64,000 bases of DNA from Streptomyces tirandamycinicus (GCF_003097515.1 NZ_CP029188.1:6306531-6370530), one strand, 5' to 3'; shown: positions 10,098-32,211, numbered from the stretch's first letter. Notes: generated by a model not told the origin, from the sequence alone. A program made the numbers and translations.

Positions 10098-11602
10098 CCG
10101 CCGCCACGAGCACGAACGCCACCGCCTCGACCGCCGCCACGAGCACGAACGCCTCGACTGCCGGCGCCGCCACGTCCGCCACGACCACGAACGCCGCCAC
10201 CACCGCCCCGACGACCCCGACGACCCCGGCCACCCCGACCGCCGTGACGGGCGCCACCGCCCCTGTCTCCACCTCCACCACCTCCGCCTCCACCACCTCC
10301 GCCTCCACCACCTCCGCCTCCACCACCTCCGCCTCCACCACCACCTCCGCCTCCACCACCTCCGCCTCCACCACCTCCGCCTCCACCACCACCTCCGCCT
10401 CCACCACCTCCGCCTCCACCACCTTCGCCGCCGCCGTCGATCTCACCGACCCGGGCCTGTGGGCCCGGCCCGGCACCCCGGCCCTGGTCGCCGAACTGCG
10501 CCGCGAGGCACCCGTACACCGCACCGACACCGTCGACGACGGCCCGGTCTGGTCGGTGCTCACCTACCGGGAGTCGGCGGACGTGCTGCGCAACGCCGCC
10601 GCGTTCAGCTCGGAGTCCGGATCGCTGCTCGGCTCGGGGGAGGGCAAGGTGCCGGTCGGCTCGGGCCGGATGATGGCCCTCACCGACCCGCCCCGCCACC
10701 GCGAGCTACGGGCCCCCGCCAACCCCTTCTTCTCCAAGGGCGGGGTACGCGGCGCCGCCCGCTCGATCGCCGAGCGGGCCGGCGAGCTCTTCGACCGGGC
10801 CGTCGAGCAGGGCGAGGTGGACCTCGTCGACGTCGTCTCCGCGCTGCCGCTCGCGGTCATGTGCGATCTGCTGGACGTTCCCGAGACGGACCGCGACATG
10901 GTGGTCCGGGTCTGCGACACCGCGTTCCTCGGCCGCACGCCGGAGGAGCGCCGCGCCGGGCACCAGCAGCTCATCCCCTACCTGCTGCACCAGGTGATGC
11001 TGCGCCGCACCGACCCGCGCGACGACCTGATCTCCATGATGGCCACCTACCGGGTCGGCGGCCGGCTGCTGCCGGTCGAGGACGTGGTGCTCAACCTGGA
11101 CAACATCGTGGTGGGCGGGGTCCAGACCGTCCGCCACACCGCCGCCATGGGGCTGCACACCCTGGTCCAGCGGCCCGACCTGTGGCGCATGCTGCAGCGG
11201 GGCGAGGTGTCACTGGACTCGGCCGTGGACGAGCTGCTGCGCTGGACGTCGGTGGGGCTGCACACGCTGCGCACCGCGACCAGGGACATCGAGCTCGGCG
11301 GGCAGCGGATCCGGCGCGGTGACCGGGTGGCGGTCTGGGTGTGGTCCGCCAACCGCGACCCGGAGGCCTTCGACCGGCCCGAGGAGATCCGGCTCGACCG
11401 CTCGCCCAACAAGCATCTCGCCCTGGGACTCGGCGCCCACTACTGCATCGGCGCGCCGCTGGCCAAGGCCGAGCTGAGCGCGCTGTACTCGGCCGCGCTG
11501 GAGAAGACGTCCCTGATCGAGCCGGCCGGGCCGGTCCGCCACAACAGGTCGATCATCAACTTCGGCCTCGACCACTTCCCGGTCCGCCTGATCCCCCGGT
11601 AG
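10091..11602 (+). CDS. Cytochrome P450 with repeat-encoded Ser/Thr-rich N-terminal tail
   Basis: A 503-residue cytochrome P450, probably a tailoring oxidase for the peptide or a carrier-bound residue. The P450 fold starts at about residue 115 (VDLTDPGLWARPG) and includes the EXXR-type helix K and the heme loop LGLGAHYCIGAPLA with the thiolate Cys. Two positions are unusual. The I-helix reads GGVQTV, with Gln in place of the common acid before Thr, and Leu replaces the usual Phe at the start of the heme loop. Residues 1 to about 113 are a low-complexity Thr/Ser/Ala tail, including about ten STTSA units from a 15-bp minisatellite. ATG 10091 overlaps the thioesterase stop, which supports translation of the tail. 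The only other in-frame start seen, GTG 10244, would still keep the repeat. The substrate cannot be read from the sequence. Confidence 0.93.
   Translation: MLTAATSTNATASTAATSTNASTAGAATSATTTNAATTAPTTPTTPATPTAVTGATAPVSTSTTSASTTSASTTSASTTSASTTTSASTTSASTTSASTTTSASTTSASTTFAAAVDLTDPGLWARPGTPALVAELRREAPVHRTDTVDDGPVWSVLTYRESADVLRNAAAFSSESGSLLGSGEGKVPVGSGRMMALTDPPRHRELRAPANPFFSKGGVRGAARSIAERAGELFDRAVEQGEVDLVDVVSALPLAVMCDLLDVPETDRDMVVRVCDTAFLGRTPEERRAGHQQLIPYLLHQVMLRRTDPRDDLISMMATYRVGGRLLPVEDVVLNLDNIVVGGVQTVRHTAAMGLHTLVQRPDLWRMLQRGEVSLDSAVDELLRWTSVGLHTLRTATRDIELGGQRIRRGDRVAVWVWSANRDPEAFDRPEEIRLDRSPNKHLALGLGAHYCIGAPLAKAELSALYSAALEKTSLIEPAGPVRHNRSIINFGLDHFPVRLIPR
10267..10424 (+). repeat. Coding minisatellite, 15-bp unit (STTSA), in the P450 gene
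   Basis: About ten tandem copies of a 15-bp unit of TCCACCACCTCCGCC type, all in frame. Two copies are lengthened by one ACC triplet (18 bp), so the frame is never lost. The + strand is almost entirely pyrimidine plus A. The complementary strand has regular GG runs (GGCGGAGGTGGTGGAGG type), a pattern that can form G-quadruplexes. Confidence 0.95.
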
Positions 11603-11805
11603 CCCGGCGGTTCCCGCCGCGGGCCGTCGCGCGCCTGCAGCGGACCGGCCCGCGGCAGGGCGTTCTCGCGGTCCGCCCCGCCCGCCCGGCCGGCGGCAGG
11701 GGCCGTCAGCAGCCGAGCCGCCGCGCGGCGGCCCGGGCCGCGGCAGCCCCGTAACTGCCCCTCAGCTGCCGGGGCTTGTGCCGCTCGGGCCCGTCCGGCG
11801 CCCCT

Positions 11806-11851
11806 ACCTTCGAACCACCTTCGAATCACCTTCGCAGAGCAATCACCTTCG
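11806..11851 (+). promoter_or_regulatory. Direct repeats with 11-bp period before mbtH, candidate SARP operator
   Basis: The heptamer ACCTTCG begins at 11806, 11817 and 11828 (exact 11-bp period, each followed by four variable bases) and again at 11845. SARP activators are known to bind heptameric direct repeats spaced one or two helical turns apart just upstream of the -10. A SARP gene lies within this neighbourhood (28912-32106). The site is 30-75 bases before the MbtH-like gene that opens the NRPS-4 operon. The repeats are plain in the sequence; the binding protein is inferred. Confidence 0.5.
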
Positions 11852-11882
11852 CCAGAGCACCTCTCACCCTACGGAGACCACC

Positions 11883-12095
11883 ATGAGCAACCCGTTCGAG
11901 GACGACAACGCCGCCTATCTGGTCCTGGTCAACGACGAGAACCAGCACTCGCTCTGGCCGGTCTGGATCGACGTGCCGGCCGGCTGGACCACCGTCCACG
12001 GCGAGGCCCCCCGCCAGGAGTGCCTCGACTGGATCGAGGCCAACTGGACCGACATCCGCCCGGCGAGCCTGCTCGCCGCCCTCGACCCGCGGTGA
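11883..12095 (+). CDS. MbtH-like protein
   Basis: A 70-residue MbtH-family protein, a small partner that binds NRPS adenylation domains and is often needed for their solubility and activity. The family signature is complete: [15 protein letters not shown] near the start, QHSLWP, VPAGW, and the C-terminal WTDIRPASL. The length is normal for the family. ATG 11883 follows CGGAGACC. It is the first gene after a 280-base gap and lies directly before the hydroxylase and NRPS-4, so it probably serves the A domains of all the NRPS proteins here. Confidence 0.97.
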   Translation: MSNPFEDDNAAYLVLVNDENQHSLWPVWIDVPAGWTTVHGEAPRQECLDWIEANWTDIRPASLLAALDPR

Positions 12096-12103
12096 GTGCC
12101 GCC

Positions 12104-13102
12104 ATGCCCACCTGGGAACTGAACCCGGGCCGACCGGCCCTCACCCGTGTGCCGGTCACCGCCGACCTCGCCGAGGCCTGCGAGTGGCTGCGGCAGCACG
12201 AGGCCGAGCTGACCGCCGCCCTGCACGAGCACGGCACGATCTTCCTGCGCGGGTTGCCGGTGGCGCGGAGCGCGGACGTCGCCGCCGTCCGCGACGTACT
12301 GATCCCCGAGCCCACCCCGTACCGGGAGAAGGCCACCCCCCGCAGCGACTACGGCAACGGCGTCTTCTCGTCCACCGACCTGCCGCCCGCCCAGTCGATC
12401 CGGATGCACAACGAGAACAGCTACACCCTGACCTTCCCCGGCCGGCTGCTCTTCGCCTGCCTGACCGCCCCCGAGGAGGGCGGCGCCACCCCGACCGCCG
12501 ACGTCCGCGAGGTCCTCGCCCGGCTCCCCGGCCACCTGGTGGAGCGGGGCCGGTCCTCCGGCTGGATCCTCACACGCAGCTACTCGGACTACGTCTCGCT
12601 CGGCTGGCGCACCGCCTTCGGCACCGAGGAACGAGCCGACGTCGAGCGGTACTGCCGTCGCAACGGCATCGCCTGGCAGTGGCAGCCGGACGGCAACCTG
12701 CGCACCAGCCAGCTGCGTTCGGCCACCGTGCACCACCCGGTCACCGGCGAGGAGGTCTGGTTCAACCACCTGGCCTTCTGGAACGAGTGGTCGCTCGACC
12801 CGGACATCCGGGAGGCCATGGTCGACGAGTTCGGCCCGGACGGCCTGCCGTTCAACACCGGCTTCGGCGACGGCGAGCCGCTGTCCCGGGAGGACGTGGA
12901 CGCCCTCAACGCGGCCTACGACGCCGCCACCGTCCGCGAGACCTGGCAGGCGGGCGACGTGATGCTCGTCGACAACCTGCTGTGCGCGCACGGCCGCGAC
13001 CCGTTCCGCGGCGACCGCAGGATCGCCGTCGCGATGGGCCGCCCCGTGGACCTCCTGGACTGCCGGCCCACGGTGCACCCCACCGCCGCAGTCCCCGCCT
13101 GA
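12104..13102 (+). CDS. SyrP/TauD-like Fe(II)/2-oxoglutarate-dependent hydroxylase
   Basis: A 332-residue non-heme iron dioxygenase of the TauD/SyrP group. Members hydroxylate amino-acid side chains, often on carrier-bound residues; SyrP acts on Asp. The iron-binding triad is visible: His102 and Glu104 in MHNENSY, and the distal His296 in AHGRDPF. An Arg-rich segment ([12 protein letters not shown]) then follows, where the 2-oxoglutarate-binding Arg is expected. ATG 12104 has a weak GGTGAG ahead of it. GTG 12092, in frame and overlapping the MbtH stop as GTGA, is an equally possible start. The gene sits between mbtH and NRPS-4, so it probably makes a beta-hydroxy residue in the peptide. Which residue is unknown. 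Confidence 0.93.
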   Translation: MPTWELNPGRPALTRVPVTADLAEACEWLRQHEAELTAALHEHGTIFLRGLPVARSADVAAVRDVLIPEPTPYREKATPRSDYGNGVFSSTDLPPAQSIRMHNENSYTLTFPGRLLFACLTAPEEGGATPTADVREVLARLPGHLVERGRSSGWILTRSYSDYVSLGWRTAFGTEERADVERYCRRNGIAWQWQPDGNLRTSQLRSATVHHPVTGEEVWFNHLAFWNEWSLDPDIREAMVDEFGPDGLPFNTGFGDGEPLSREDVDALNAAYDAATVRETWQAGDVMLVDNLLCAHGRDPFRGDRRIAVAMGRPVDLLDCRPTVHPTAAVPA

Positions 13103-13149
13103 GGCAGTCCGAACCCCATCCGCGCCGTGACGTGAGCAGAGGAAGCACC

Positions 13150-27024
<13,875 letters not shown>

Positions 27025-27030
27025 ACCGCC

Positions 27031-28350
27031 ATGACCACAGCCCCCGTCGGGCCGCCGCCGCCTCCGTCCCCGGCGCCCTCGCCGCCCCCGGCGGGGGACG
27101 CGCCGCGGAGGAGCCGCTGGGGCCTCTGGGCACAGGGCGACTTCCGCAAGCTCTGGATCGGTGAGACCACCAGCGGCCTGGGCACCGCCGTCGGCAACGT
27201 CGCGCTCGCCCTGGTGGCGGTCGTCACCCTGGAGGCCTCGCCGTTCATGGTCGGCCTGCTGGCCGCCTCCGCCTGGGTGCCGTGGTTGTTCCTCGGCCTG
27301 CTGGCGGGCGCCTGGGTGGACCGCTGGCCCCGGCTGAAGGTGATGCTGGTCTGCGACATCCTCCTGCTGCTGCTGTTCGGCAGTGTGCCGGTGGCCGGCT
27401 GGCTCGGCCTGCTGACCATGGCCCAACTGGTGGTGGTGGCCCTGCTGGCCGGTGCGGTCAAGGTGTTCCTGTCCACCGCGTACGGCGCCGTGCTGCCCTC
27501 GCTCGTCGCGAAGCCGGACCTGCTGGAGGCCAACGTCAAGCTGCGCGCCGGGGACTCGGCGGCGGAGATCGCCGGCCCCGGGCTGGCCGGACTGCTCGCG
27601 CAGGCGTTCGGCGCGGTCAGCGGCCTGCTCGCCGACGCCGTCACCTATCTGGTCTCGGCGGTCTGCGTGGGCACCATCCGGGCCGAGGAGAAGCCGCCGC
27701 CGGTCTCCGAACGGCGCGGCATCCTGCGGGAGATCGGCGAGGGGGTCCGGTTCCTGGTGCGCGACCCGTACCTGCGCACACTGGCGAGCTTCGCGGCCGT
27801 CGGCAACCTCGGCCTCAACGGCATCCAGGCGGTGCAGACCATCTTCCTGATCCGCAACGTGGGGGTGACGCCCGGTGGCGTCGGGGCGGTGTTCGCGCTG
27901 GTCTCCGTCGGCGGCCTCGCCGGGGCGGCGCTGGCGGGACGGATCGCCCGCCGCTTCGGGACGGCGCGCGGGCTGCTGCTCTGCGAGCTGGTGGGGGCGC
28001 CGTTCATCCTCCTGCTGCCGCTGGCGGGGGAGCGGCTGCCGCTGGCGGTGAGCGCGGTGGCCTGGTCGGTCGCCGTCTGCGGGGTGATCGCCGGGAACGT
28101 CATCGCCGGCAGCTTCTACCAGGCCTACTGCCCGCCTGCGATGATCGGCCGGATCCGGGCCAGCGCCTCGACCGTCAACTTCAGCGCCATCCCGGTGGGT
28201 GCCCTGCTCGGCGGCTGGCTGGGCGAGGTGCTCGGCGCCCGCACCACCATCTGGATCATGGCGAGCGTGCTGCTCTCGGCGGGTGCGATCCTGCTGGCCG
28301 GCCCGCTACGGGGGTTGCGCAGCTTCCCCGAGCGCCCCGCGCCGTCCTGA
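27031..28350 (+). CDS. MFS exporter (EntS/MFS_3-like)
   Basis: A 439-residue major facilitator protein, likely the exporter of the peptide. A Pro-rich cytoplasmic leader of about 30 residues (PPPPPSPAPSPPP) precedes FRKLWIGETTSGLG, the usual opening of this exporter subfamily. About twelve hydrophobic segments follow, with the loop 2-3 motif GAWVDRWPRLKVM. It starts six bases after the NRPS-4 stop and so belongs to the same operon. The 3' end including the stop codon lies in a 20-bp tandem duplication (28333-28372). Confidence 0.92.
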   Translation: MTTAPVGPPPPPSPAPSPPPAGDAPRRSRWGLWAQGDFRKLWIGETTSGLGTAVGNVALALVAVVTLEASPFMVGLLAASAWVPWLFLGLLAGAWVDRWPRLKVMLVCDILLLLLFGSVPVAGWLGLLTMAQLVVVALLAGAVKVFLSTAYGAVLPSLVAKPDLLEANVKLRAGDSAAEIAGPGLAGLLAQAFGAVSGLLADAVTYLVSAVCVGTIRAEEKPPPVSERRGILREIGEGVRFLVRDPYLRTLASFAAVGNLGLNGIQAVQTIFLIRNVGVTPGGVGAVFALVSVGGLAGAALAGRIARRFGTARGLLLCELVGAPFILLLPLAGERLPLAVSAVAWSVAVCGVIAGNVIAGSFYQAYCPPAMIGRIRASASTVNFSAIPVGALLGGWLGEVLGARTTIWIMASVLLSAGAILLAGPLRGLRSFPERPAPS

Positions 28351-28372
28351 CCCGCCCCGCGCCGTCCTGACC
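28333..28372 (+). repeat. 20-bp tandem duplication across the MFS stop codon
   Basis: Two exact copies of a 20-bp unit (28333-28352 and 28353-28372), each containing TCCTGA. The first copy supplies the end of the MFS gene and its stop. Confidence 0.9.
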
Positions 28373-28460
28373 CGTCCCGGGCCGCTGGGCCGGCCCGCGC
28401 CCGCGGCCCGGTGCACACCGTTCCCGGGCCTCCCCTCCACCGCGCCACCCCGTCGGGGAG

Positions 28461-28520
28461 GGCGATCGACGTCCCGTCGACGACGGCGATCGACGTCCCG
28501 TCGACGACGGCGATCGACGT
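28461..28520 (+). repeat. 24-bp tandem repeat, 2.5 copies
   Basis: Copies of a 24-bp unit opening with GGCGATCGACGTCCC start at 28461, 28485 and 28509 (partial). The last copy runs into the inverted repeat at 28511-28541. The rest of the 294-base gap (28351-28644) holds no other gene. Confidence 0.92.
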
Positions 28521-28541
28521 ACGGTGCTCGTACGTCGATCG
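28511..28541 (+). promoter_or_regulatory. Perfect 12-bp inverted repeat before the small secreted peptide gene
   Basis: CGATCGACGTAC (28511-28522), a 7-base spacer, then GTACGTCGATCG (28530-28541). A TTGAAC hexamer follows at 28546, where a -35 box could lie, but the -10 17 bases on is poor. The position suits an operator or activator site. It could also end transcription of the MFS operon, though no T-run follows. Confidence 0.45.
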
Positions 28542-28644
28542 GCCGTTGAACGTGCCTTGCCATGCTGGTCCCATCAGCCCGGAGACCTCCGGGAAGTTCC
28601 GCAGAACCTCCTTCCCACCAGGGAAGACGTCCTAGGGAGCAGTC

Positions 28645-28845
28645 ATGGCGAAGCGTTCGAACACCCTTGGTGCCACTCGGATCCGCCTGGCCGCCGCGGG
28701 CCTCGGCCTGGGCGCGCTGTTCGTCCTCGGAGCGGCGGGCACGGCGGTGGCCGACGGCACCACGGACGCCGGCCAGGGCGGGGTCGTCAGCACCACCCCG
28801 ACCGACGGCGCCGCCCACACGGACTGGAACAGCACCGGCTCCTGA
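28645..28845 (+). CDS. Small secreted peptide, 66 residues
   Basis: A short gene with a good Shine-Dalgarno (GGGAG, 6-10 bases before ATG 28645). Residues 1 to about 37 form a clear Sec signal peptide: Lys/Arg start, a Leu/Ala/Gly hydrophobic core, and AVA before Asp. The predicted mature part is only about 30 residues, rich in Gly, Thr and Asp, and ends TDWNSTGS. I recognise no named family. The leader can fold (CTTCCC-ACCA-GGGAAG hairpin, 28611-28626, and CCGGAG-AC-CTCCGG just before it). It converges on the SARP-NB-ARC-TPR gene with 66 bases between the stops. A signalling role is possible because TPR domains of other regulator families bind exported peptides. That is only inference. Confidence 0.7.
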   Translation: MAKRSNTLGATRIRLAAAGLGLGALFVLGAAGTAVADGTTDAGQGGVVSTTPTDGAAHTDWNSTGS

Positions 28846-28858
28846 GCCGCGCCCGCGG

Positions 28859-28893
28859 GCGGCACCCGAGGAGAACCGTTTCTCCGCTGCCGC
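28859..28893. terminator. Hairpin between convergent genes
   Basis: GCGGCA..GGAGAA-CCGT-TTCTCC..TGCCGC: two stacked perfect 6-bp stems with a small internal loop, between the small peptide gene and the SARP gene. It probably ends transcription in both directions. Confidence 0.6.
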
Positions 28894-28911
28894 CGCCCCG
28901 CGCTCGATCCT

Positions 28912-31900
28912 TCAGGGGTCGACCAGCGCGAAGGTCGGCTCCTCCAGCAGCCCGGCCACCTCGACGGCCTCCGGAAGCCCCAGGCGGCGGAAGATCTCGT
29001 ATGCCTGCCGCAGCCGCGCCCCCGCCTCGGCCCACCGCCCGAGGTCCGCCAGCGAGCGGCCCAGCACCACCAGCGCCTGGGCCTGGTCCCGCTCCGCCCC
29101 CAGCTCCTCGCAGAGCACCAGCGCCTGCCCGGCGTGGCCGAGCGCCTCGTCGGCACGGCCGAGCGAGCGCAGACTGTCCGCCAGCCGGTAGCGCGCGTGC
29201 GCGGCCCGGGTGCGCAGCCCGGCCCCCGCCGCCACCGCCAGGCACTCCCCGAACCAGGTCACCGCCTCCTCGTGCCGCCCCAGCCCGTGCAGCGCCAGGC
29301 CCAGTACGTACAGGGCGTACGCCCGCCCGGGGTCGTCCTGCCGGGTCCGCAGTTCGGCGAGGACCTTGTGGCAGATCTCCGCCGCCTCCTCCGCCCGTCC
29401 GCTGCGCACGCGCGCCAGCGCGGCGTTCACGGTCGTCACCAGGGCGCCGGAGCGGTGCCCCAGTTCATGGGCGAGCAGCAGCGCCTCGTCGTAGTGGTCC
29501 ACCGCCTCGTCGAACCGGCTGAGGAACTGGCAGATCAACCCGAGGTCGTTGAGCGCCTGGCGGAGGATCACCGTGTCGCCGGCGGTGCGCGCCGCGTCCA
29601 CGGCCCGGCGGGCCGCCGCCTCGGCCGCGTCCAGCCGGGTAGCGGCCAGCGCGACGTTCCCGCGCAGGAAGTGCGCCCGTCCGGCGGCCCGGACGTCGCC
29701 GTGACGCGTCGCCGCCTCCGCCAGCGCGTCGGCGGTGGTGGCGAGTTGTCGGCTCGGCGGGGAGAGCGCGAACGGGGTGAGCGCGATCAGCAGATCGATC
29801 GCGGCGCGCAGCGCCGGCCCCTGCGTGCCGTCCGGAGGTACCGCGCCTCCCGCCGTGCCCGCTCCCGCCTCCGCGGCGACCTGGGCCGCCAGTGCCACCG
29901 CACCCGCGCACTCCGAGTCCGTCCACTCCCGGGCGGCGTCCCACCCGGCCAGGGCCGCGCCGGGGGCACGGGCCGGCCCCAGGGCGCCCGCCGCCGGATC
30001 GCCCGGCACCGCGTGCTGGAAGGCGGAGCAGGCCGTGGCCAGCAGATGGTCCAGTAACCGGTCCCGGGCCGCCACCGCCTCCCCGCCCTCCGCCGACACC
30101 CGGCCCGGCGGAGCGGAGCGTCCCCCTTCCACCGGACGCCGCCGGGCGAACGCCCGCAGCAGGTCGTGGTACCGGTACCGCCCCGGGAACGGCGACTCCA
30201 CCATCGCCACGTCCACCAGGGCCTCCAGCAGGTCCTCCGCGTCGTACTCGTCGAGGTCGAGCAGTGCCGCGGCGGCGGGCAGCCCGATGTCGGGCCCGTC
30301 CACCGAGGCGACCAGCCGGAACGCCCGGGCCTGGTCGGCGGTCAGCTGGCGGTAGCTCAGTTCGAAGGCGGCGGCCACCGCGAGGTCGCCGATCCGCAGC
30401 TCGTCGATCCGCCGGCGCTCCACCTGGAGCCTGCGGCTGAGCGTCAGCACCGTCCAGCCCGGCCGGGCCGCGAGCCGGGCGGCCACGATCCGGACCGCCA
30501 GCGGCAGGAACCCGCAGGCCACCACCAGTTCCCGTGCCGCCTTCCGCTCCGCGGCCAGCCGCTCCGCACCGATGGTGCGGCCGAGCAGGTCCAGTGCCTC
30601 CGCGGGCTCGAACACGTCCAGGTCGACCTGGACGCCGGCCGGCAGCCCGGCCGGCCGCGTGCGCCCGGTGGTGAGGACCGCGCAGCCGGCGGACCCCGGA
30701 AGCAGCGGCCGGATCTGCGCCGCGTCCCTGGCGTTGTCGAGCACCATCAGCAGCCGCCGCCCGTCCACCACGGACCGGAACAGCGCAGACCGCGCGTCCA
30801 GCCCGTCCGGCACCCCGTCGCCGGGCACCCCGAGCGCCACCAGGAACCCGCTGAGCACCGCCTCCGGATCGGCCGGTACGGGGTCGGAGCCGCGCAGGTC
30901 CACATACAGCTGGCCGTCCGGATAGGTCTCCCGGACGCGGTGCGCCACGTGCAGCGCGAGCGCCGTCTTGCCGACCCCGCCCATACCGGTCACGGTGGCG
31001 ATCACCAGGCCTTGCGCCGGGGGCGCGCCGAGCGCCTCGTCCAGCACTCTGACCGGTGCCCTGCGCCCGGTGAAGTCGGTGGCGTCCGGCGGCAGCTGAG
31101 CCGGCCGCGGCGGCGCGGCCGACGGTCCGGCGGCGGACCCGCGCCCGTCGCCCTCCCCGCGCCGGCCCGGCTCGGCCGCCCGTGGACCGGCCGCGTTGCC
31201 GGAGCCGTCGACGGCGCCGCGGCCCCGGGCCGCCTCCGTCTCGCCCTCCGGCACTTCGGGGGCTCCCGGTTCCGGTCCGGCCCGTGTCACCGCCGCCGGG
31301 CCCGGTGCCGGGGCGGCCAGCGCCGGATCTCCCTCCAGGATCCTGGTGTGCAGCTGCTCCAGTTCCGCTCCCGGCGCGACGCCCAGCTCCGCGAGGAACA
31401 ACTTCCGGACCCCGCGGAACACCGCCAGCGCGTCCGCCTGCCGCCCGGCCTGGTACAGCGCCCGCATCAGCAGCCCGTACGCCCGTTCGTGCAGCGGGTG
31501 CTCGGTGGTGAGCGCGGTCAGCTCGGGGATGCAGCGCGAGTGGCGGCCGAGCGTCAGGTCCAGCCCGATGCGTTCCTCCAGCAGGGTCAGCCGCAGTTCC
31601 TCCAGCCGCTGCCGGTGCCGCTCGGCGAACGGTCCGGGGATGCCGGTCAGCGGCTCGCCCTGCCACAGCTCCAGCGCCTGGTTGAGCAGGTCGCGGGCGC
31701 GCAGCGGGTCGTTGCGGGCGGTGCGCTCCGCCTCGGCGGCCAGCGCCTCCGCCTCGGCCGCGTCCACGGCGAGCTTCGGCAGCGCCAGCCGGTAGCCGTC
31801 GCCCATCGACACCAGCACGTTCGGCCCGGGCCGCGCTGCCCCCGCTCGGGCCCCCTCATCCTCCTGTCCCCCCGCGTCCAGCATCTTGCGCCATCGCCAC

Positions 31901-32106
31901 GCGTAGGTGCGCACCGTGGTCATCGCCGCGTTCGGCGGCTCCTCGCCCCACAGTGCCGCGATCAGATCGCCGGCGCTCGCCGAGTACCCCGGCCGAAGCA
32001 GGAGGACGGCCAGCATCGCCTGTTGCTGCGGGCTCCCCACCTTGAGCGCGGTCGCGCCCCGATGAGCCCGCATCAGACCGAGTAACGAGAAACGGAGATC
32101 GCCCAA
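28912..32106 (-). CDS. SARP-type activator with NB-ARC and TPR domains (AfsR-like)
   Basis: A large pathway regulator of about 1064 residues. The N-terminal part is an OmpR-type winged helix (LRFSLLGLMRAHRG to YAWRWRKML) followed by a bacterial transcriptional activator domain (NPLHERA-like TTEHPLHERAYGLLMRALY). A Pro/Gly/Ala-rich linker leads to an NB-ARC ATPase with Walker A GMGGVGKTALA and VLDNARDA. The C-terminal third is TPR helices (LNDLGLICQFL, GRHEEAVTWFGECL). I chose TTG 32106 because GGGGGG lies just before it and the fold starts there; GTG 32175 is the longer alternative. AfsR-like proteins activate antibiotic genes by binding direct repeats, so this is the likely activator of the NRPS cluster. 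Confidence 0.92.
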   Translation of the reverse strand: MGDLRFSLLGLMRAHRGATALKVGSPQQQAMLAVLLLRPGYSASAGDLIAALWGEEPPNAAMTTVRTYAWRWRKMLDAGGQEDEGARAGAARPGPNVLVSMGDGYRLALPKLAVDAAEAEALAAEAERTARNDPLRARDLLNQALELWQGEPLTGIPGPFAERHRQRLEELRLTLLEERIGLDLTLGRHSRCIPELTALTTEHPLHERAYGLLMRALYQAGRQADALAVFRGVRKLFLAELGVAPGAELEQLHTRILEGDPALAAPAPGPAAVTRAGPEPGAPEVPEGETEAARGRGAVDGSGNAAGPRAAEPGRRGEGDGRGSAAGPSAAPPRPAQLPPDATDFTGRRAPVRVLDEALGAPPAQGLVIATVTGMGGVGKTALALHVAHRVRETYPDGQLYVDLRGSDPVPADPEAVLSGFLVALGVPGDGVPDGLDARSALFRSVVDGRRLLMVLDNARDAAQIRPLLPGSAGCAVLTTGRTRPAGLPAGVQVDLDVFEPAEALDLLGRTIGAERLAAERKAARELVVACGFLPLAVRIVAARLAARPGWTVLTLSRRLQVERRRIDELRIGDLAVAAAFELSYRQLTADQARAFRLVASVDGPDIGLPAAAALLDLDEYDAEDLLEALVDVAMVESPFPGRYRYHDLLRAFARRRPVEGGRSAPPGRVSAEGGEAVAARDRLLDHLLATACSAFQHAVPGDPAAGALGPARAPGAALAGWDAAREWTDSECAGAVALAAQVAAEAGAGTAGGAVPPDGTQGPALRAAIDLLIALTPFALSPPSRQLATTADALAEAATRHGDVRAAGRAHFLRGNVALAATRLDAAEAAARRAVDAARTAGDTVILRQALNDLGLICQFLSRFDEAVDHYDEALLLAHELGHRSGALVTTVNAALARVRSGRAEEAAEICHKVLAELRTRQDDPGRAYALYVLGLALHGLGRHEEAVTWFGECLAVAAGAGLRTRAAHARYRLADSLRSLGRADEALGHAGQALVLCEELGAERDQAQALVVLGRSLADLGRWAEAGARLRQAYEIFRRLGLPEAVEVAGLLEEPTFALVDP

Positions 32107-32211
32107 AGCTGCCCCCCAGCCGCCCCAGAAAACAGTGCCCGCCCCGCTCGGCGCACATGTCGGATTTCGTGTCACCTATTAAGCACAGCGCCACATCAGG
32201 TGTCGAGAGCC

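Noticed and set aside
9839-10699. Poly-Gly open frame opposite the P450 tail
   Set aside because: It only reflects the minisatellite read backwards; the P450 frame has conserved motifs and a coupled start.
2251-11602. CRISPR array or phage integration at the tandem repeats
   Set aside because: Units are short and directly adjacent without unique spacers, no cas or integrase genes are near, and several repeats are in coding frame.
12184-13149. Upstream extension of the NRPS-4 open frame by about 320 codons
   Set aside because: It overlaps the hydroxylase gene in another frame, is Arg/Pro-rich nonsense, and a good Shine-Dalgarno precedes GTG 13150.
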